42,030 nucleotides of DNA from Candidatus Pacearchaeota archaeon CG06_land_8_20_14_3_00_35_12 (GCA_002780285.1 PEVX01000025.1:1-42030), one strand, 5' to 3'. Shown: positions 1-9,565, counted from the first letter of the stretch. Numbers and translations: made by a program. Notes: a model not told the origin generated them from the sequence alone.

Positions 1-11
1 GGGTTGCCGCC
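1..11. repeat. Left arm of 11-bp inverted repeat flanking the glycosyltransferase gene (gggttgccgcc)
   Basis: Exact reverse complement of 1211-1221; may extend beyond the window edge. Confidence 0.6.
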
Positions 12-56
12 TAAACTTATCGAAAATAATATAAAAGAAGACATTTTCTAATTATT

Positions 57-1238
57 ATGAAAAAAAAAGTATTATTTATACATTCTGAAAAGAAGTTTAA
101 AACAGGCGCACATTATATTAATGACATTATAATCGAAAAATTAAAAAAACAAAAATATAGGGTGGATAATTTATATCCTACTAACGGTGTTGATTTATTA
201 TCTCCAGATATGTTTGGCATTTCAAACATATTATTATTTTATTCTCTGATTAAAAAACATGAGGACGCTAAAAAATACAATATCATACAGGGGACAACAT
301 ATACTACTTTAGCTTTCATTGGAAATGGCACGCCCGTGATTTCGCATTTTGGATCTACAACATATGGTTTTTTAAGAGCCGTTCCTTCTATGAAAAACTT
401 GGAAAAAGAGAAAAAAGAACTTTATTCAATCCTTAGAAACTTGTACGAAAATAACGCTATTCCGACCCTGAAATCTAATCTCAAACCTTTAAAGGACATC
501 TCTAAAATAGAGATTTATGTTGCAAAGAAAAGTGATGCAGTAATTGTTACATCAAAAAAAGTTCAAACTGAGTTAATCAAAAATAAAGTTCCAAAGAATA
601 AAATCATATTAATTCATAATTCTATCGAAGATTATTGGTTTGATTCAAAGATTATAAAAAAGGTTAAGAAAGAAGCCAATTTAGTTTATTCTGGAAGGTT
701 AGGAAACGATCAATTCACTGTTAAATTAAAAGGAATACCTCGCTTAATATATGTCTTAAATAATTTTCCTTTACTCAATAAAGTAATAATTGGAATGTGC
801 TACAAAACTGACCAATACGAAAAAGTTTTTGATCAAATTTTGAAAACAAAATCGTATTTAAGTGTAGAAAAGAAAAAAATACCTTCTATTTTAAGAAAGC
901 ATTATGGAGATTTATATATCAACACTTCAAGATATGAGGGATTTTGTCTGAGTCTTGTTGAAGCCATGTCACAAGGTTTAGTTCCGATAGTTTTTCCTTT
1001 TGGCGTAGCTCCAGAAATAATTGAAAATGGTAAAAATGGGTATATTGTAAATAGTATTGATGAAATGATATCAAAAATTAATAAAATTAAATCTGATATT
1101 TCTAAGAGAAAGGAAATTGCAGAAAATGCCATGCAAACAGCTAAAAAATTCAATTCAGATAGGATGATTAAACAATATGACAAACTTTATGAATCTCTGA
1201 CTAAAAGAACGGCGGCAACCCCCAACACTAAACTATAG
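57..1238 (+). CDS. Glycosyltransferase, GT4/GT-B family
   Basis: ORF; C-terminal motif 'YINTSRYEGFCLSLVEAMSQGLVPIVFPFGVAPEIIENGKNGYIV' typical of GT4 donor-binding domains; TATA-like sequence ~20-30 nt upstream. Confidence 0.85.
   Translation: MKKKVLFIHSEKKFKTGAHYINDIIIEKLKKQKYRVDNLYPTNGVDLLSPDMFGISNILLFYSLIKKHEDAKKYNIIQGTTYTTLAFIGNGTPVISHFGSTTYGFLRAVPSMKNLEKEKKELYSILRNLYENNAIPTLKSNLKPLKDISKIEIYVAKKSDAVIVTSKKVQTELIKNKVPKNKIILIHNSIEDYWFDSKIIKKVKKEANLVYSGRLGNDQFTVKLKGIPRLIYVLNNFPLLNKVIIGMCYKTDQYEKVFDQILKTKSYLSVEKKKIPSILRKHYGDLYINTSRYEGFCLSLVEAMSQGLVPIVFPFGVAPEIIENGKNGYIVNSIDEMISKINKIKSDISKRKEIAENAMQTAKKFNSDRMIKQYDKLYESLTKRTAATPNTKL
1211..1221. repeat. Right arm of 11-bp inverted repeat (ggcggcaaccc)
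   Basis: Exact reverse complement of 1-11. Confidence 0.6.
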
Positions 1239-1246
1239 ACCCGACG

Positions 1247-1292
1247 ACTTTGATTTTTTGCTCTTCGAGCATCGTTGCACTAAAAATCAAGT
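1247..1292. other. Stem-loop: ACTT(T)GATTTTT ... AAAAATCAAGT enclosing TGCTC-TTC-GAGCA
   Basis: Direct base complementarity in sequence. Confidence 0.6.
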
Positions 1293-1519
1293 CCTCCAAG
1301 TATTCGGACGAATAGAACAGGAATTATTAGAAATTATTACTCACTCGCTAACGCTCGCTCCGTCATAACTCGCAGGAGGAAAATTATATTCCATTTTATT
1401 ACATCTAATTTTCACTCGTGCCTTCCATTCTGAAATCTCCACTCTCAAATTATTTTCATAATTTGGATGGTTATTTCGAAGTCAGGTCATATAACACTGT
1501 TAGTTTCAATTTTTGAATT

Positions 1520-1834
1520 TTATAGAAACTTCTCAAGCCGTTTTTTTAAAGCTTCTTTTGGCAGGAAGCCTGTGATTTGGTCAATCATTCTGCCGTCTTT
1601 GAAGATTAACAATGTGGGGATTGCCATTATGCTGAATTTTGAAGCAACTTCATGATTTTCATCAACATCAAGTTTTGCAAATACAACTGACTTGAATTCC
1701 TTGTCTTTTGCGAGCTGTTCTAAAACAGGCGAGAGCATCAGGCATGCAGGGCATCTTTCTGCCCAGAAATCTATGATTGCGAGCTTGTTCTTTTTTATAA
1801 AAGGATAAAATTCTTTGTCTGAGATTTGTTGCAT
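1520..1834 (-). CDS. Thioredoxin-like protein
   Basis: 'IIDFWAERCPACLMLSPVLEQLAK' WxxxCPAC active site and cis-Pro 'MAIPTLLIFKDG'. Confidence 0.93.
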   Translation of the reverse strand: MQQISDKEFYPFIKKNKLAIIDFWAERCPACLMLSPVLEQLAKDKEFKSVVFAKLDVDENHEVASKFSIMAIPTLLIFKDGRMIDQITGFLPKEALKKRLEKFL

Positions 1835-1935
1835 TTTAATCTAATGTATGATGAAAATAATGCTTAAAAAGTTTGGGTAGGTAAATTTAAATATATTATT
1901 AAAATTATATCTTAAAATAGAAGGTAAAATTTATA

Positions 1936-2187
1936 ATGAAATCTGAAGTAATTGATAAAATGACTGCATTGATAACAGCCGCTTTTGGTCTGGTTGCAGC
2001 TTTGGCATGGAATGATGCTATTAAAGCATTATTTGTAGGGCCATGCGGAAGCGAAAGTGCAGGAGCATTATGCGCCCTTTCAGCTGGAGGACCATGGGTT
2101 TATGCAATAATTATTACAGTAATAGCTGTAGTTATTACAATTTGGATTGCCAGGCTTGCTGAGAAAGTTAAACCAAAAGCTAAATAA
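1936..2187 (+). CDS. Small two-TM protein, DUF5654-like
   Basis: 'ALITAAFGLVAALAWNDAIKALF' and C-terminal TM; family name from recall. Confidence 0.6.
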   Translation: MKSEVIDKMTALITAAFGLVAALAWNDAIKALFVGPCGSESAGALCALSAGGPWVYAIIITVIAVVITIWIARLAEKVKPKAK

Positions 2188-2297
2188 TATCTTGCATTCT
2201 CAAAAGTCATTAGAAAAAGAGCATAATAGTGATTAGTTTCAATTGAGCTCTTGCTGCATTAAATTGATGATAGAAATCTTTTGATTTTTAAAAAATT

Positions 2298-2489
2298 TTA
2301 TGCTTTTTTCACATTGACTGCTTTTGGGCCCTTGTCTCCTTGTTCAATATCGAACGTAACTGCATCCTTTTCGGTTAAAGACGTGCCTGCTGTCAGGCTT
2401 GTTTTATGCATGAAATAATCTTTTCCATCTTCTCCGGTTATAAACCCAAATCCTTTCATTTCATTGAAAAATTTTACTGTTCCTTTCAT
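2298..2489 (-). CDS. Cold shock protein (CspA-type)
   Basis: 'MKGTVKFFNEMKGFGFITGEDGKDYFMH' RNP motifs. Confidence 0.95.
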   Translation of the reverse strand: MKGTVKFFNEMKGFGFITGEDGKDYFMHKTSLTAGTSLTEKDAVTFDIEQGDKGPKAVNVKKA

Positions 2490-2535
2490 TTTTTGCTTGT
2501 TGTTTAATGATATAAAAATAAGATAATGACAGTAT

Positions 2536-2955
2536 TTAAGCGCTGGTTATTACTTGAGAGCTATTGTTCAGCATTTGCGAGATATTATTACCTATCTGAA
2601 TCGTGCAATTGCCCCCGCCATCGCATGGCGAATTAATGAGAAATTTGATTAATAAAAAGAAAAGCCATGTTGACACAATTGTGAAAATGATTATTGCAAT
2701 GATGAGAGCCATGTCAAAATTCCTTTTTTTGTAAAAGAATCTGGCTGTTTTGTTCATATTCCGCTTTGCAAACCAGTTTGATACGGCTAAACGGGCTTTA
2801 TTGTCAAAGCTTATAGAACATTTCTTTCCTTTAAGCTTGTCAATGAAGCATTTCCAAGCTTCTTTAATATAAAGCCTGTAACGGGGAATGAAAATTCCAA
2901 CTATTGCAAAATACAGAAACAATGCGAAACATGGAATACACAGGAAAAATACCAT
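2536..2955 (-). CDS. Hypothetical membrane protein
   Basis: ORF with two hydrophobic segments. Confidence 0.6.
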   Translation of the reverse strand: MVFFLCIPCFALFLYFAIVGIFIPRYRLYIKEAWKCFIDKLKGKKCSISFDNKARLAVSNWFAKRNMNKTARFFYKKRNFDMALIIAIIIFTIVSTWLFFLLIKFLINSPCDGGGNCTIQIGNNISQMLNNSSQVITSA

Positions 2956-3006
2956 TTTAAATTTTCAATATAATTTCTTTTATTCTGTCCTTTAAAAATC
3001 TTTTAC

Positions 3007-3921
3007 TTAATTATGAGTAGAATCATATTCGGGCCAGTATCCCTTGCATCCTTTCAGATATTTTATCAATTTGAAAACATCGCATGCAAGCCTTCTTGCT
3101 GTTTTTGCGTGCTCTTCTGCACGCATTGATTTTTTGTCTGCGTATGTTCCTTTTGTGACATCTCCTGTCGCCCACATTGTCGCCTCTTTTGGAAAAATCA
3201 TTCCAAACTGGTTTAATGTAAGAAATAAGGATGATACGGCCATGCTTAATCCTACTTCATGTCCTGTCACAATTATTCCTGCAACCTTGTTTGTGAGTCT
3301 TGGCAAATATCCAGAGCCCCAGATTTTATCATCTCCTGTGAGCTCTATGAATTTTGAATGCTTTTTGTTAAGCCCTTTGTCTTTTGGATATTTTAGATTT
3401 GCAGGCTCTAAACTGCCATCCATTGAAATTGCGCGGTCAATAAATAATGACGAAGGCGAGGAAATCTTGAAATTATGAACAGGTGTTGAAAAAATAATGC
3501 CATCTGCCCAGGAAATTTTATCATAAAGAATGCTTGTCATATCATCTGCATCCTTTGTTCCTTCTGGATAGCAAGAACATTTGTAATGACATTGGGTGTT
3601 TGTTGTGCTGTAGCAGCCCTTGCAAGGCTGTATATTATAATCCCAAAGCTTGATTAATTCAACTTTTGCTCCAAGTTTCTTTGCTTCATCCATTGCCTGT
3701 TCCAGAAGCCATTCGCTGTTGCTGTCTTCCTGAGGACAGTCTTTTTTGTGCCTGACAGCTCCTGAGACAAATAAGATTCTGATCTCTTTTTCAAAGAAAT
3801 GTTTCTTTATTTTTTCTGCTTCTTTTATAGTCTCTCTTCTTATCTGCCAGAATCTTCCCAATGTTTTCTTGTCTATATTAAATATTTTCATCAGCTGCTT
3901 GTCTGTATATTTTTTCACCAT
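3007..3921 (-). CDS. NADPH-dependent FMN reductase / iron-sulfur flavoprotein-like
   Basis: Flavodoxin-like fold 'IRILFVSGAVR...', Cys-rich 'CKGCYSTTNTQCHYKCSC' and 'ADGIIFSTPVHNFKISSP'. Confidence 0.75.
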   Translation of the reverse strand: MVKKYTDKQLMKIFNIDKKTLGRFWQIRRETIKEAEKIKKHFFEKEIRILFVSGAVRHKKDCPQEDSNSEWLLEQAMDEAKKLGAKVELIKLWDYNIQPCKGCYSTTNTQCHYKCSCYPEGTKDADDMTSILYDKISWADGIIFSTPVHNFKISSPSSLFIDRAISMDGSLEPANLKYPKDKGLNKKHSKFIELTGDDKIWGSGYLPRLTNKVAGIIVTGHEVGLSMAVSSLFLTLNQFGMIFPKEATMWATGDVTKGTYADKKSMRAEEHAKTARRLACDVFKLIKYLKGCKGYWPEYDSTHN

Positions 3922-3952
3922 CTTTTATTTATATAATATTATTTTTAGGTAT

Positions 3953-6166
3953 TTAAATTTTAATTTTTGGCTTATAATTTTTCATTAACAGAGCATTGCT
4001 GACAACAGAAACGCTCGAGAAAGCCATTGCCATGCCCGCAATTATCGGATTAAGCAAAAAGCCAAAAGGATATAAAATTCCTGCTGCAATTGGAATTCCT
4101 GCACTGTTGTAGAAAAAAGCCCAGAACAGATTCTGCTTAATCTTATTTAAGGTGTAAATGCTTAAGTCAATTGCGGTTACAACATCCCTCAAATCATTCT
4201 TGACAAGAATAATATCGCCTGTTTCTATTGCAACATCTGTTCCTGCGCCTATTGCAATTCCAACATCTGCTTGCGCAAGAGCAGGAGCGTCATTTATTCC
4301 GTCACCAACCATTGCCACAACCTTTTTTTGTTTTTGCAGTTTCTTTATTTCTTTTTCCTTGTCTTCAGGCAGAACTTCTGCAAGAATATCATCAATACCT
4401 AACTGTTTTGCTATAGCATTTGCAGTTCTTTTGTTATCTCCTGTAATCATTATAATTTTTTTATTCATCTCTTTAAGTTTTTGAATTGCTTCTATGCTGT
4501 TCTCTTTTAATTTGTCTGCAATTGCAATCAATCCAATGATTTTTCCATTCACTGAAATAATAACAGTTGTTTTTCCCTGATTTTCGAGTTCTTGAATCTG
4601 CTTTTCATATTTTTTTGCATTAATGAGTTTTCTGTTGCCCAGCAGAATATTTTTTCCTTTGTAACTTGCTTTTATTCCTTTTCCTGGAACGGCTTTAAAA
4701 TGTTTGGCCTCTGGAATCTTCATTTTTATTTTTCTTGCTTTGCTGAGAATCGCCTCTGCCAATGAATGTTCTGATCTTTTTTCAGCAATTGAAGCATAAA
4801 ATAAAACTTCTTTTTCTTTTGAATTGTTTAGTGCAATAATGTCAGTGACTTCTGGCTTTCCTTTAGTTAAAGTTCCTGTTTTGTCAAAGACAATAATATC
4901 AAGTTTCCTTGCTTTTTCAAGCGTCTCTGCTTTTTTTATGATTATCCCATACTTTGCCGCAAGCCCTGTCCCCATCATTACTGCTGTCGGTGTTGCAAGC
5001 CCTAATGCGCAAGGGCATGCAATTATAATTACTGTAATAAAAATTTTAAGAGCAAAACTGAACGGCATTCCTAAAGCGAGCCAGATAAAAAAAGCAATTA
5101 TTCCTATGATAACAACAGTCGGAACAAAAATTGAAGAGATTTTATCTGCCAATCTTTGTATCGGGGCCTTGCTTGACTGCGCTTCTTGAACTAACTTGAC
5201 TATTTGTGCAAGCGCTGTCTCCCTTCCTACTTTAGTTGCCTTGAACTTGAAGCTTCCTGTCTTGTTTATAGTCGCACCTATAACAATATCCCCAACTTTT
5301 TTTTCAACAGGCATGCTTTCTCCTGTTACCATCGATTCATCAACTGATGAATATCCCTCTATTATTTTTCCATCAACAGGAATTTTTCCCCCTGGCTTGA
5401 CTATTATTATATCACCAACTTTAACTTCTTCTATAGGAATTTTAATTTCTTTTTTGTTTCTGAGAACAGTTGCAGTCTTTGCCTGCAAGCCCAGCAGCTT
5501 CTTGATTGCTTCCCCTGCTTTACCTTTTGTCCTCTCTTCAAAATAATTCCCCAGAAGGATAAATGTGATAAGCAAAGCAGTAACTTCAAAATATAGCTGT
5601 TCCATAGTTGCTTTTTCTAAAAAAATCAGAATCATTATCGCAATAGAATAAATATAAGCCGCGCCTGTTCCTAATGCTACTAGAGTATCCATATTTGCAG
5701 TTTTTGTTTTTATCACTGTATTAAAACCATGGTAATAGAAATTGCTTCCAGCTATTACAACACCTGTTGCAAGAATAAACTGAATTGATGCAATTGTTTT
5801 ATCATTAAAAAATAAAGGCAGATTGAAAATAAATGCAAACATTGTGTAAAGCAAAGGCAAACTTAGGATAAATGCAATTTTAAACTTCTTCAGCAATTTT
5901 TCCTGCTCTAAATGATGTTCGTGCTCTAAAGTGTGATCAATTTTAAGAATCTCTGACTCTAAAGTCCTGTAACCCAATTTTCCTATTTCTTCTTTTATTT
6001 TTTCTTTAGAAACTTCATGAGAATGCTCTATACTGGCTGTTTCTGTCCCAAAATTGACGCTTGCAGACTTTACTCCTTTTAGCTTTTTCAGTGCGTTTTC
6101 TATTGTTGCAGCACAGCTTGCGCAATGCATGCCTGCAATCTTAAGTTTTGTTGATATTTGCATCAT
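3953..6166 (-). CDS. copA: Copper-translocating P1B-1 type ATPase
   Basis: HMA domain GMHCASC, CPC motif '[17 protein letters not shown]', [11 protein letters not shown]7 'FFYNSAGIP', TM8 '[15 protein letters not shown]'; start trimmed to the Met before '[11 protein letters not shown]'. Confidence 0.93.
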   Translation of the reverse strand: MMQISTKLKIAGMHCASCAATIENALKKLKGVKSASVNFGTETASIEHSHEVSKEKIKEEIGKLGYRTLESEILKIDHTLEHEHHLEQEKLLKKFKIAFILSLPLLYTMFAFIFNLPLFFNDKTIASIQFILATGVVIAGSNFYYHGFNTVIKTKTANMDTLVALGTGAAYIYSIAIMILIFLEKATMEQLYFEVTALLITFILLGNYFEERTKGKAGEAIKKLLGLQAKTATVLRNKKEIKIPIEEVKVGDIIIVKPGGKIPVDGKIIEGYSSVDESMVTGESMPVEKKVGDIVIGATINKTGSFKFKATKVGRETALAQIVKLVQEAQSSKAPIQRLADKISSIFVPTVVIIGIIAFFIWLALGMPFSFALKIFITVIIIACPCALGLATPTAVMMGTGLAAKYGIIIKKAETLEKARKLDIIVFDKTGTLTKGKPEVTDIIALNNSKEKEVLFYASIAEKRSEHSLAEAILSKARKIKMKIPEAKHFKAVPGKGIKASYKGKNILLGNRKLINAKKYEKQIQELENQGKTTVIISVNGKIIGLIAIADKLKENSIEAIQKLKEMNKKIIMITGDNKRTANAIAKQLGIDDILAEVLPEDKEKEIKKLQKQKKVVAMVGDGINDAPALAQADVGIAIGAGTDVAIETGDIILVKNDLRDVVTAIDLSIYTLNKIKQNLFWAFFYNSAGIPIAAGILYPFGFLLNPIIAGMAMAFSSVSVVSNALLMKNYKPKIKI

Positions 6167-6324
6167 TATATCAATCCCTTTTTGATTTTTATATATTCTG
6201 TCCTGCATGTCCTGGAACAAAACTCCTTGCTTTCGTCTTCTAAAGGCATGCCACACATCTTGCAGCCCTTTCCTAACTCGCTGTAAATCTCCTTATGGCA
6301 TAATGAGCAATTCATAGGTTTCAT
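6166..6324 (-). CDS. Small TRASH/YHS-like metal-binding zinc finger protein
   Basis: '[10 protein letters not shown]...[24 protein letters not shown]'; start trimmed to MKPMNC. Confidence 0.65.
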   Translation of the reverse strand: MKPMNCSLCHKEIYSELGKGCKMCGMPLEDESKEFCSRTCRTEYIKIKKGLI

Positions 6325-7217
6325 CCTCTCCCCCCGCAGCAAGCGCCTCCTCCTGATCCGCAACTTCCGCTTCCACCACAGCATCCACCACTTCCTGAGG
6401 CGGGGGCAGTTGCAGTTTCTGCCCCTGTGATGCTTGCTCCTGCATTTATGTTAGATTTGGATTCACTGACTACAGTTGCGGGATATTCTTTGAATATTTT
6501 TAAGGCAAGAATTTCTTCTTTTGTTGTTTTAGACGGATCATAAATTACATTAAATTTTCCTGAAACATATTTTACATCAAAAACTCCTTGTATGGTTTTT
6601 AATTCCCCGATAATTAAAGGAGCATGGCCTGAACATGGGATATCAACATCTAAAATCAAGGTATTTAGATTTTGATTGTCTATTGCCTTTGCAGTTATTG
6701 TCGCAGCTGAAACTGTTGAGATATTTGCAACAGCAGGAAAAACTACAAAGAAAAATAATAAATTAATAAGTACTGTTGTTGAATAGAGCACTGAAAGGAA
6801 TTTCCATCTCTTTCTTGCTCCGCTCCAACATAAACAATTATTTCTTTTTAGATAAAATAAAGCTGAAATAGTGGCAAATGCAAACGAAAGCATTATCAAA
6901 ATATAAAAGAAGTTTCTATTCATTAAGAAAGGCTTGAAGGCAGATGTCATAAAAGTCGCTCCTAAAATAGATCCTACAATAAACAAAATGCAGAAAGTAT
7001 GCGGAATCAGGCCGTAATACAATCCCGACCAAAATCCTTTTTTCTTTTCTTTCTTAGATGCACAGCAGTCATGCGTGCCTTCGCATTTGTCTTTTTCTTC
7101 TGAGCTGCTGTACTTTCTTCCGCATCCACTACATTCATGCGACCTGACTTCTTTTCCTTTATTTTCAGGAACTTCTTCTGTGAAAAGGTCAGCTATTTTA
7201 TTAAATATTTTAACCAT
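6321..7217 (-). CDS. Membrane protein with N-terminal Cys motif, MerT-like TM helices, HMA-like domain and Gly/Cys-rich tail
   Basis: Four hydrophobic segments; 'LDVDIPCSGHAPLIIGELKTIQGVFDVKYVSGKFNVIYDPSKTTKEEIL' resembles an HMA fold; tail '[22 protein letters not shown]'. Confidence 0.65.
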   Translation of the reverse strand: MVKIFNKIADLFTEEVPENKGKEVRSHECSGCGRKYSSSEEKDKCEGTHDCCASKKEKKKGFWSGLYYGLIPHTFCILFIVGSILGATFMTSAFKPFLMNRNFFYILIMLSFAFATISALFYLKRNNCLCWSGARKRWKFLSVLYSTTVLINLLFFFVVFPAVANISTVSAATITAKAIDNQNLNTLILDVDIPCSGHAPLIIGELKTIQGVFDVKYVSGKFNVIYDPSKTTKEEILALKIFKEYPATVVSESKSNINAGASITGAETATAPASGSGGCCGGSGSCGSGGGACCGGRG

Positions 7218-7282
7218 AAAAATTCTAGAAAAAAACAGCTTTTAAGCGCTTGTATGAAACTAGTTTCAAGGAGTCAAGAAAA

Positions 7283-7777
7283 CTATTTCAGGATAACTAT
7301 GTTTGTCATGCCTCTTCTTTTTCTCTCAATAATCTGCTGTCCTTCTAATCTGTCAAGCAATCTTGAAACTTTGACTTTGTCAAAGCCGGATTTTTCAACA
7401 AGCTCGCTTTGGAACATTGCTCCTTTAGATTCTAGAATGAGATTAACCAATTTTTTCTCTTCAGATGCCAGCTTTGGCAAAATCTTGCTGTAATCTTTCT
7501 TTTTTTCAGAAATTTTTACTTTTTCTCTTATCTTCTTTATGATTTCGACTTTTTCTTGGCCGAAGAAGATTAAATAAACACTTAGAGCCAAAAGAATTGT
7601 AATAAAAATCCAACTAATATTTGTTTGATATTTGATTGCACTATACATAGGGCATGTTTCGCCCATCGTGCAAGATGCTATTGATATTTCTTTTATAGCA
7701 TTGTTGAATGAATATATTATCAATATAAATATAAAAGTGATTATTGCTAAAATTATTCCAACTATTTTGTTTTTCAT
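7283..7777 (-). CDS. Membrane-anchored winged-helix regulator (MarR/DUF7343-like)
   Basis: Two TM segments followed by 'EEKKLVNLILESKGAMFQSELVEKSGFDKVKVSRLLDRLEGQQIIERKRRGMTNIVIL'. Confidence 0.75.
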   Translation of the reverse strand: MKNKIVGIILAIITFIFILIIYSFNNAIKEISIASCTMGETCPMYSAIKYQTNISWIFITILLALSVYLIFFGQEKVEIIKKIREKVKISEKKKDYSKILPKLASEEKKLVNLILESKGAMFQSELVEKSGFDKVKVSRLLDRLEGQQIIERKRRGMTNIVILK

Positions 7778-9309
7778 TTTCTTTTTTTCTTTAAATAGTC
7801 TTTTATTGCTGCCCGCAGGGCATCCTGCGCAAGATGACTGCAGTGCTCTTTTATTGGAGGAAGCTTTCCAAGGGCTTTTGAAACATCTTTGCTCTGGACT
7901 TTCATGGCTTCCTGCAAAGTTTTTCCTTTTGCGAGGTCTGTTATCATGCTTGAGGTTGCAACCGCCGCTACACAGCCAAATGTCTTGAACTTGATGTCTT
8001 TGATAATTTCATGGCCTTTTTTGTTCTTTGCGACTTTGATATAAACCCACATCACATCTCCGCAATTATGAAGGCAAAATGCCTCTGAAACAAAAGAATG
8101 TGAGCTGTTCACTTCAAGATTGTTTACTTTTCCCTGATAAGCAATAATTTCTTTATTTGTAATTGGAGTATAAAGATAATTTTCATCAAACCATGATTTA
8201 ATAGCTTCATGGGATTTTGGAGAATATATTGTTCCTAATATATCGCATAGTCTTGTTAGCGAATCTCTTTGTCCAATATATATTCTATGGGCTTTTTTAT
8301 GCTTAACCCCCCTAATTTTTCTTGCTTTATCTTCATAAATTGAAGGAACAATTTTCTGTCTTAACAGAAGAATTTTAATTTGCTGAGCTAGTTGATAAGA
8401 AATAGTGGCATAGCCCGCTCTTGGACTGTTCCTTTTTAAATTAATGTATCCATCTCCTTTCCATAAGCCAAAAATCAATGATTTTTGTTTTTCTTTTGGG
8501 AGACTCATAATAAAATCTGGAATTTTTTTATATTCTGCGCCATTCCCAAATAACTTCTTAAACCATCTTGCTATTTTGGTACTATATAAAAAAACTTGCG
8601 CTGTTTTCACTTTTGAATTTTCTTTAAGCTTAACATCTATGCCAAATAAATTTTTACATATTTGTTTAATATCTTCAATAATATCTTTTTCTTCAATATT
8701 TAATGTAAATGAAATATAGGTTTTGCATGGTTTATCTTGAATATTCCCTTCTGAGAGGAAGTACCCAAATAGTTTCAACAAATCAGAATTAAGAGAAACT
8801 TTATTTGGAATTTCATTGCTTTTAAAATCATATTTTGGCTTTGGAATATTGATATTTAAAAATTCAATGTCTTTTTCTTTTTTTAAAATTGGATACAAAA
8901 TTATATCCCCTTTCTTTAAGTCTTCTGCATGATACCAAGAAGGAATAACCTTTCTTTTCCCATAATTTCTTAGATACTTATCTCCTTTTGGCATGTGCAT
9001 AGCATAAATTAGATGTTCTGGAGTCAAATTTATTTTTCCGAGATTATTTTTCAGCATTAGAATATCTCCCTTATATCCTCTAGATGAAATCTTTATGATC
9101 TCTTCATAATTTCCAGTATGGGTTAGAACTCTTTCTTTTTCTTTTATTTTAGATATCTCTACATTATCAGAATTCTTATGGATTTTTTCTTGTGGTAACA
9201 GACAGATAGGATTTCCGACTTTCCCTACTCCATCAGCATTTTTTATTTCGCCGATATTGTGGGGATGCAGAAAAGTTTTCATGACTTTTTTGCTGTATTC
9301 AAATGCCAT
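7774..9309 (-). CDS. iscU: IscU/NifU-type Fe-S scaffold containing an in-frame intein
   Basis: N-extein 'FLHPHNIGEIKNADGVGKVGNPI', C-extein 'CGDVMWVYIKV...FKTFGCVAAVATSSMITDLAKGKTLQEA...IKEHCSHLAQDALRAAIKDY'; removal of codons 36-415 restores a 131-aa IscU with three conserved Cys. Confidence 0.93.
   Translation of the reverse strand: MAFEYSKKVMKTFLHPHNIGEIKNADGVGKVGNPICLLPQEKIHKNSDNVEISKIKEKERVLTHTGNYEEIIKISSRGYKGDILMLKNNLGKINLTPEHLIYAMHMPKGDKYLRNYGKRKVIPSWYHAEDLKKGDIILYPILKKEKDIEFLNINIPKPKYDFKSNEIPNKVSLNSDLLKLFGYFLSEGNIQDKPCKTYISFTLNIEEKDIIEDIKQICKNLFGIDVKLKENSKVKTAQVFLYSTKIARWFKKLFGNGAEYKKIPDFIMSLPKEKQKSLIFGLWKGDGYINLKRNSPRAGYATISYQLAQQIKILLLRQKIVPSIYEDKARKIRGVKHKKAHRIYIGQRDSLTRLCDILGTIYSPKSHEAIKSWFDENYLYTPITNKEIIAYQGKVNNLEVNSSHSFVSEAFCLHNCGDVMWVYIKVAKNKKGHEIIKDIKFKTFGCVAAVATSSMITDLAKGKTLQEAMKVQSKDVSKALGKLPPIKEHCSHLAQDALRAAIKDYLKKKRK
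8065..9204 (-). other. Intein (380 aa) with LAGLIDADG-type homing endonuclease domain, inserted before the Cys of GNPxCGD in IscU
   Basis: Cys1 start 'CLLPQEKI', block B-like 'LTPEHLIYA', dodecapeptide-like 'LFGYFLSEGNI' and 'IFGLWKGDGYI', C-terminal 'VNNLEVNSSHSFVSEAFCLHN' followed by Cys+1. Confidence 0.93.
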
Positions 9310-9312
9310 TTT

Positions 9313-9561
9313 TTATTTCGCCGCCCTGTTTAATTCTTCAAGCATTTTTTTGAGATTAATTCCATGCGCTTGCGCGCCTTGGCTGATTGTTTCATTTATT
9401 GCCATCGGGCATCCGATGCAGGACATGCCGTGATTCATGAAAACCTTAATTGTCTTTGGCCATCTGCTGATGACTTCTGCGATTGCCATTGACGGCTTGA
9501 TTTTTACTTTTATGACTTGTTTCTTTGCCGCTTTTTTTGCTCTTTTCATTTTCTTTACCAT
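9313..9561 (-). CDS. DUF1858 domain protein
   Basis: 'IAEVISRWPKTIKVFMNHGMSCIGCPMAINETISQGAQAHGINLKKMLEELN'. Confidence 0.85.
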   Translation of the reverse strand: MVKKMKRAKKAAKKQVIKVKIKPSMAIAEVISRWPKTIKVFMNHGMSCIGCPMAINETISQGAQAHGINLKKMLEELNRAAK

Positions 9562-9565
9562 TTCA

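Noticed and set aside
1201-1368. Integron attC-like site downstream of the GT gene
   Set aside because: Hairpins are present but I could not find matching RYYYAAC/GTRRRY core sites at the expected positions
4158-5546. Plus-strand ORFs inside copA
   Set aside because: Antisense to a clearly coding P-type ATPase; composition typical of spurious ORFs
3953-6166. P-type ATPase as a nickel supplier for the CODH
   Set aside because: CPC motif plus YN and MxxSS transmembrane signatures match Cu+ P1B-1 ATPases, so it cannot be used as evidence for Ni maturation
6166-6384. Upstream Arg-rich start (MLWWKRKLRIRRRRLLRGER) for the TRASH-like protein
   Set aside because: This segment is the antiframe of the Gly/Cys tail of the upstream gene; MKPMNC at 6324 is the more natural start
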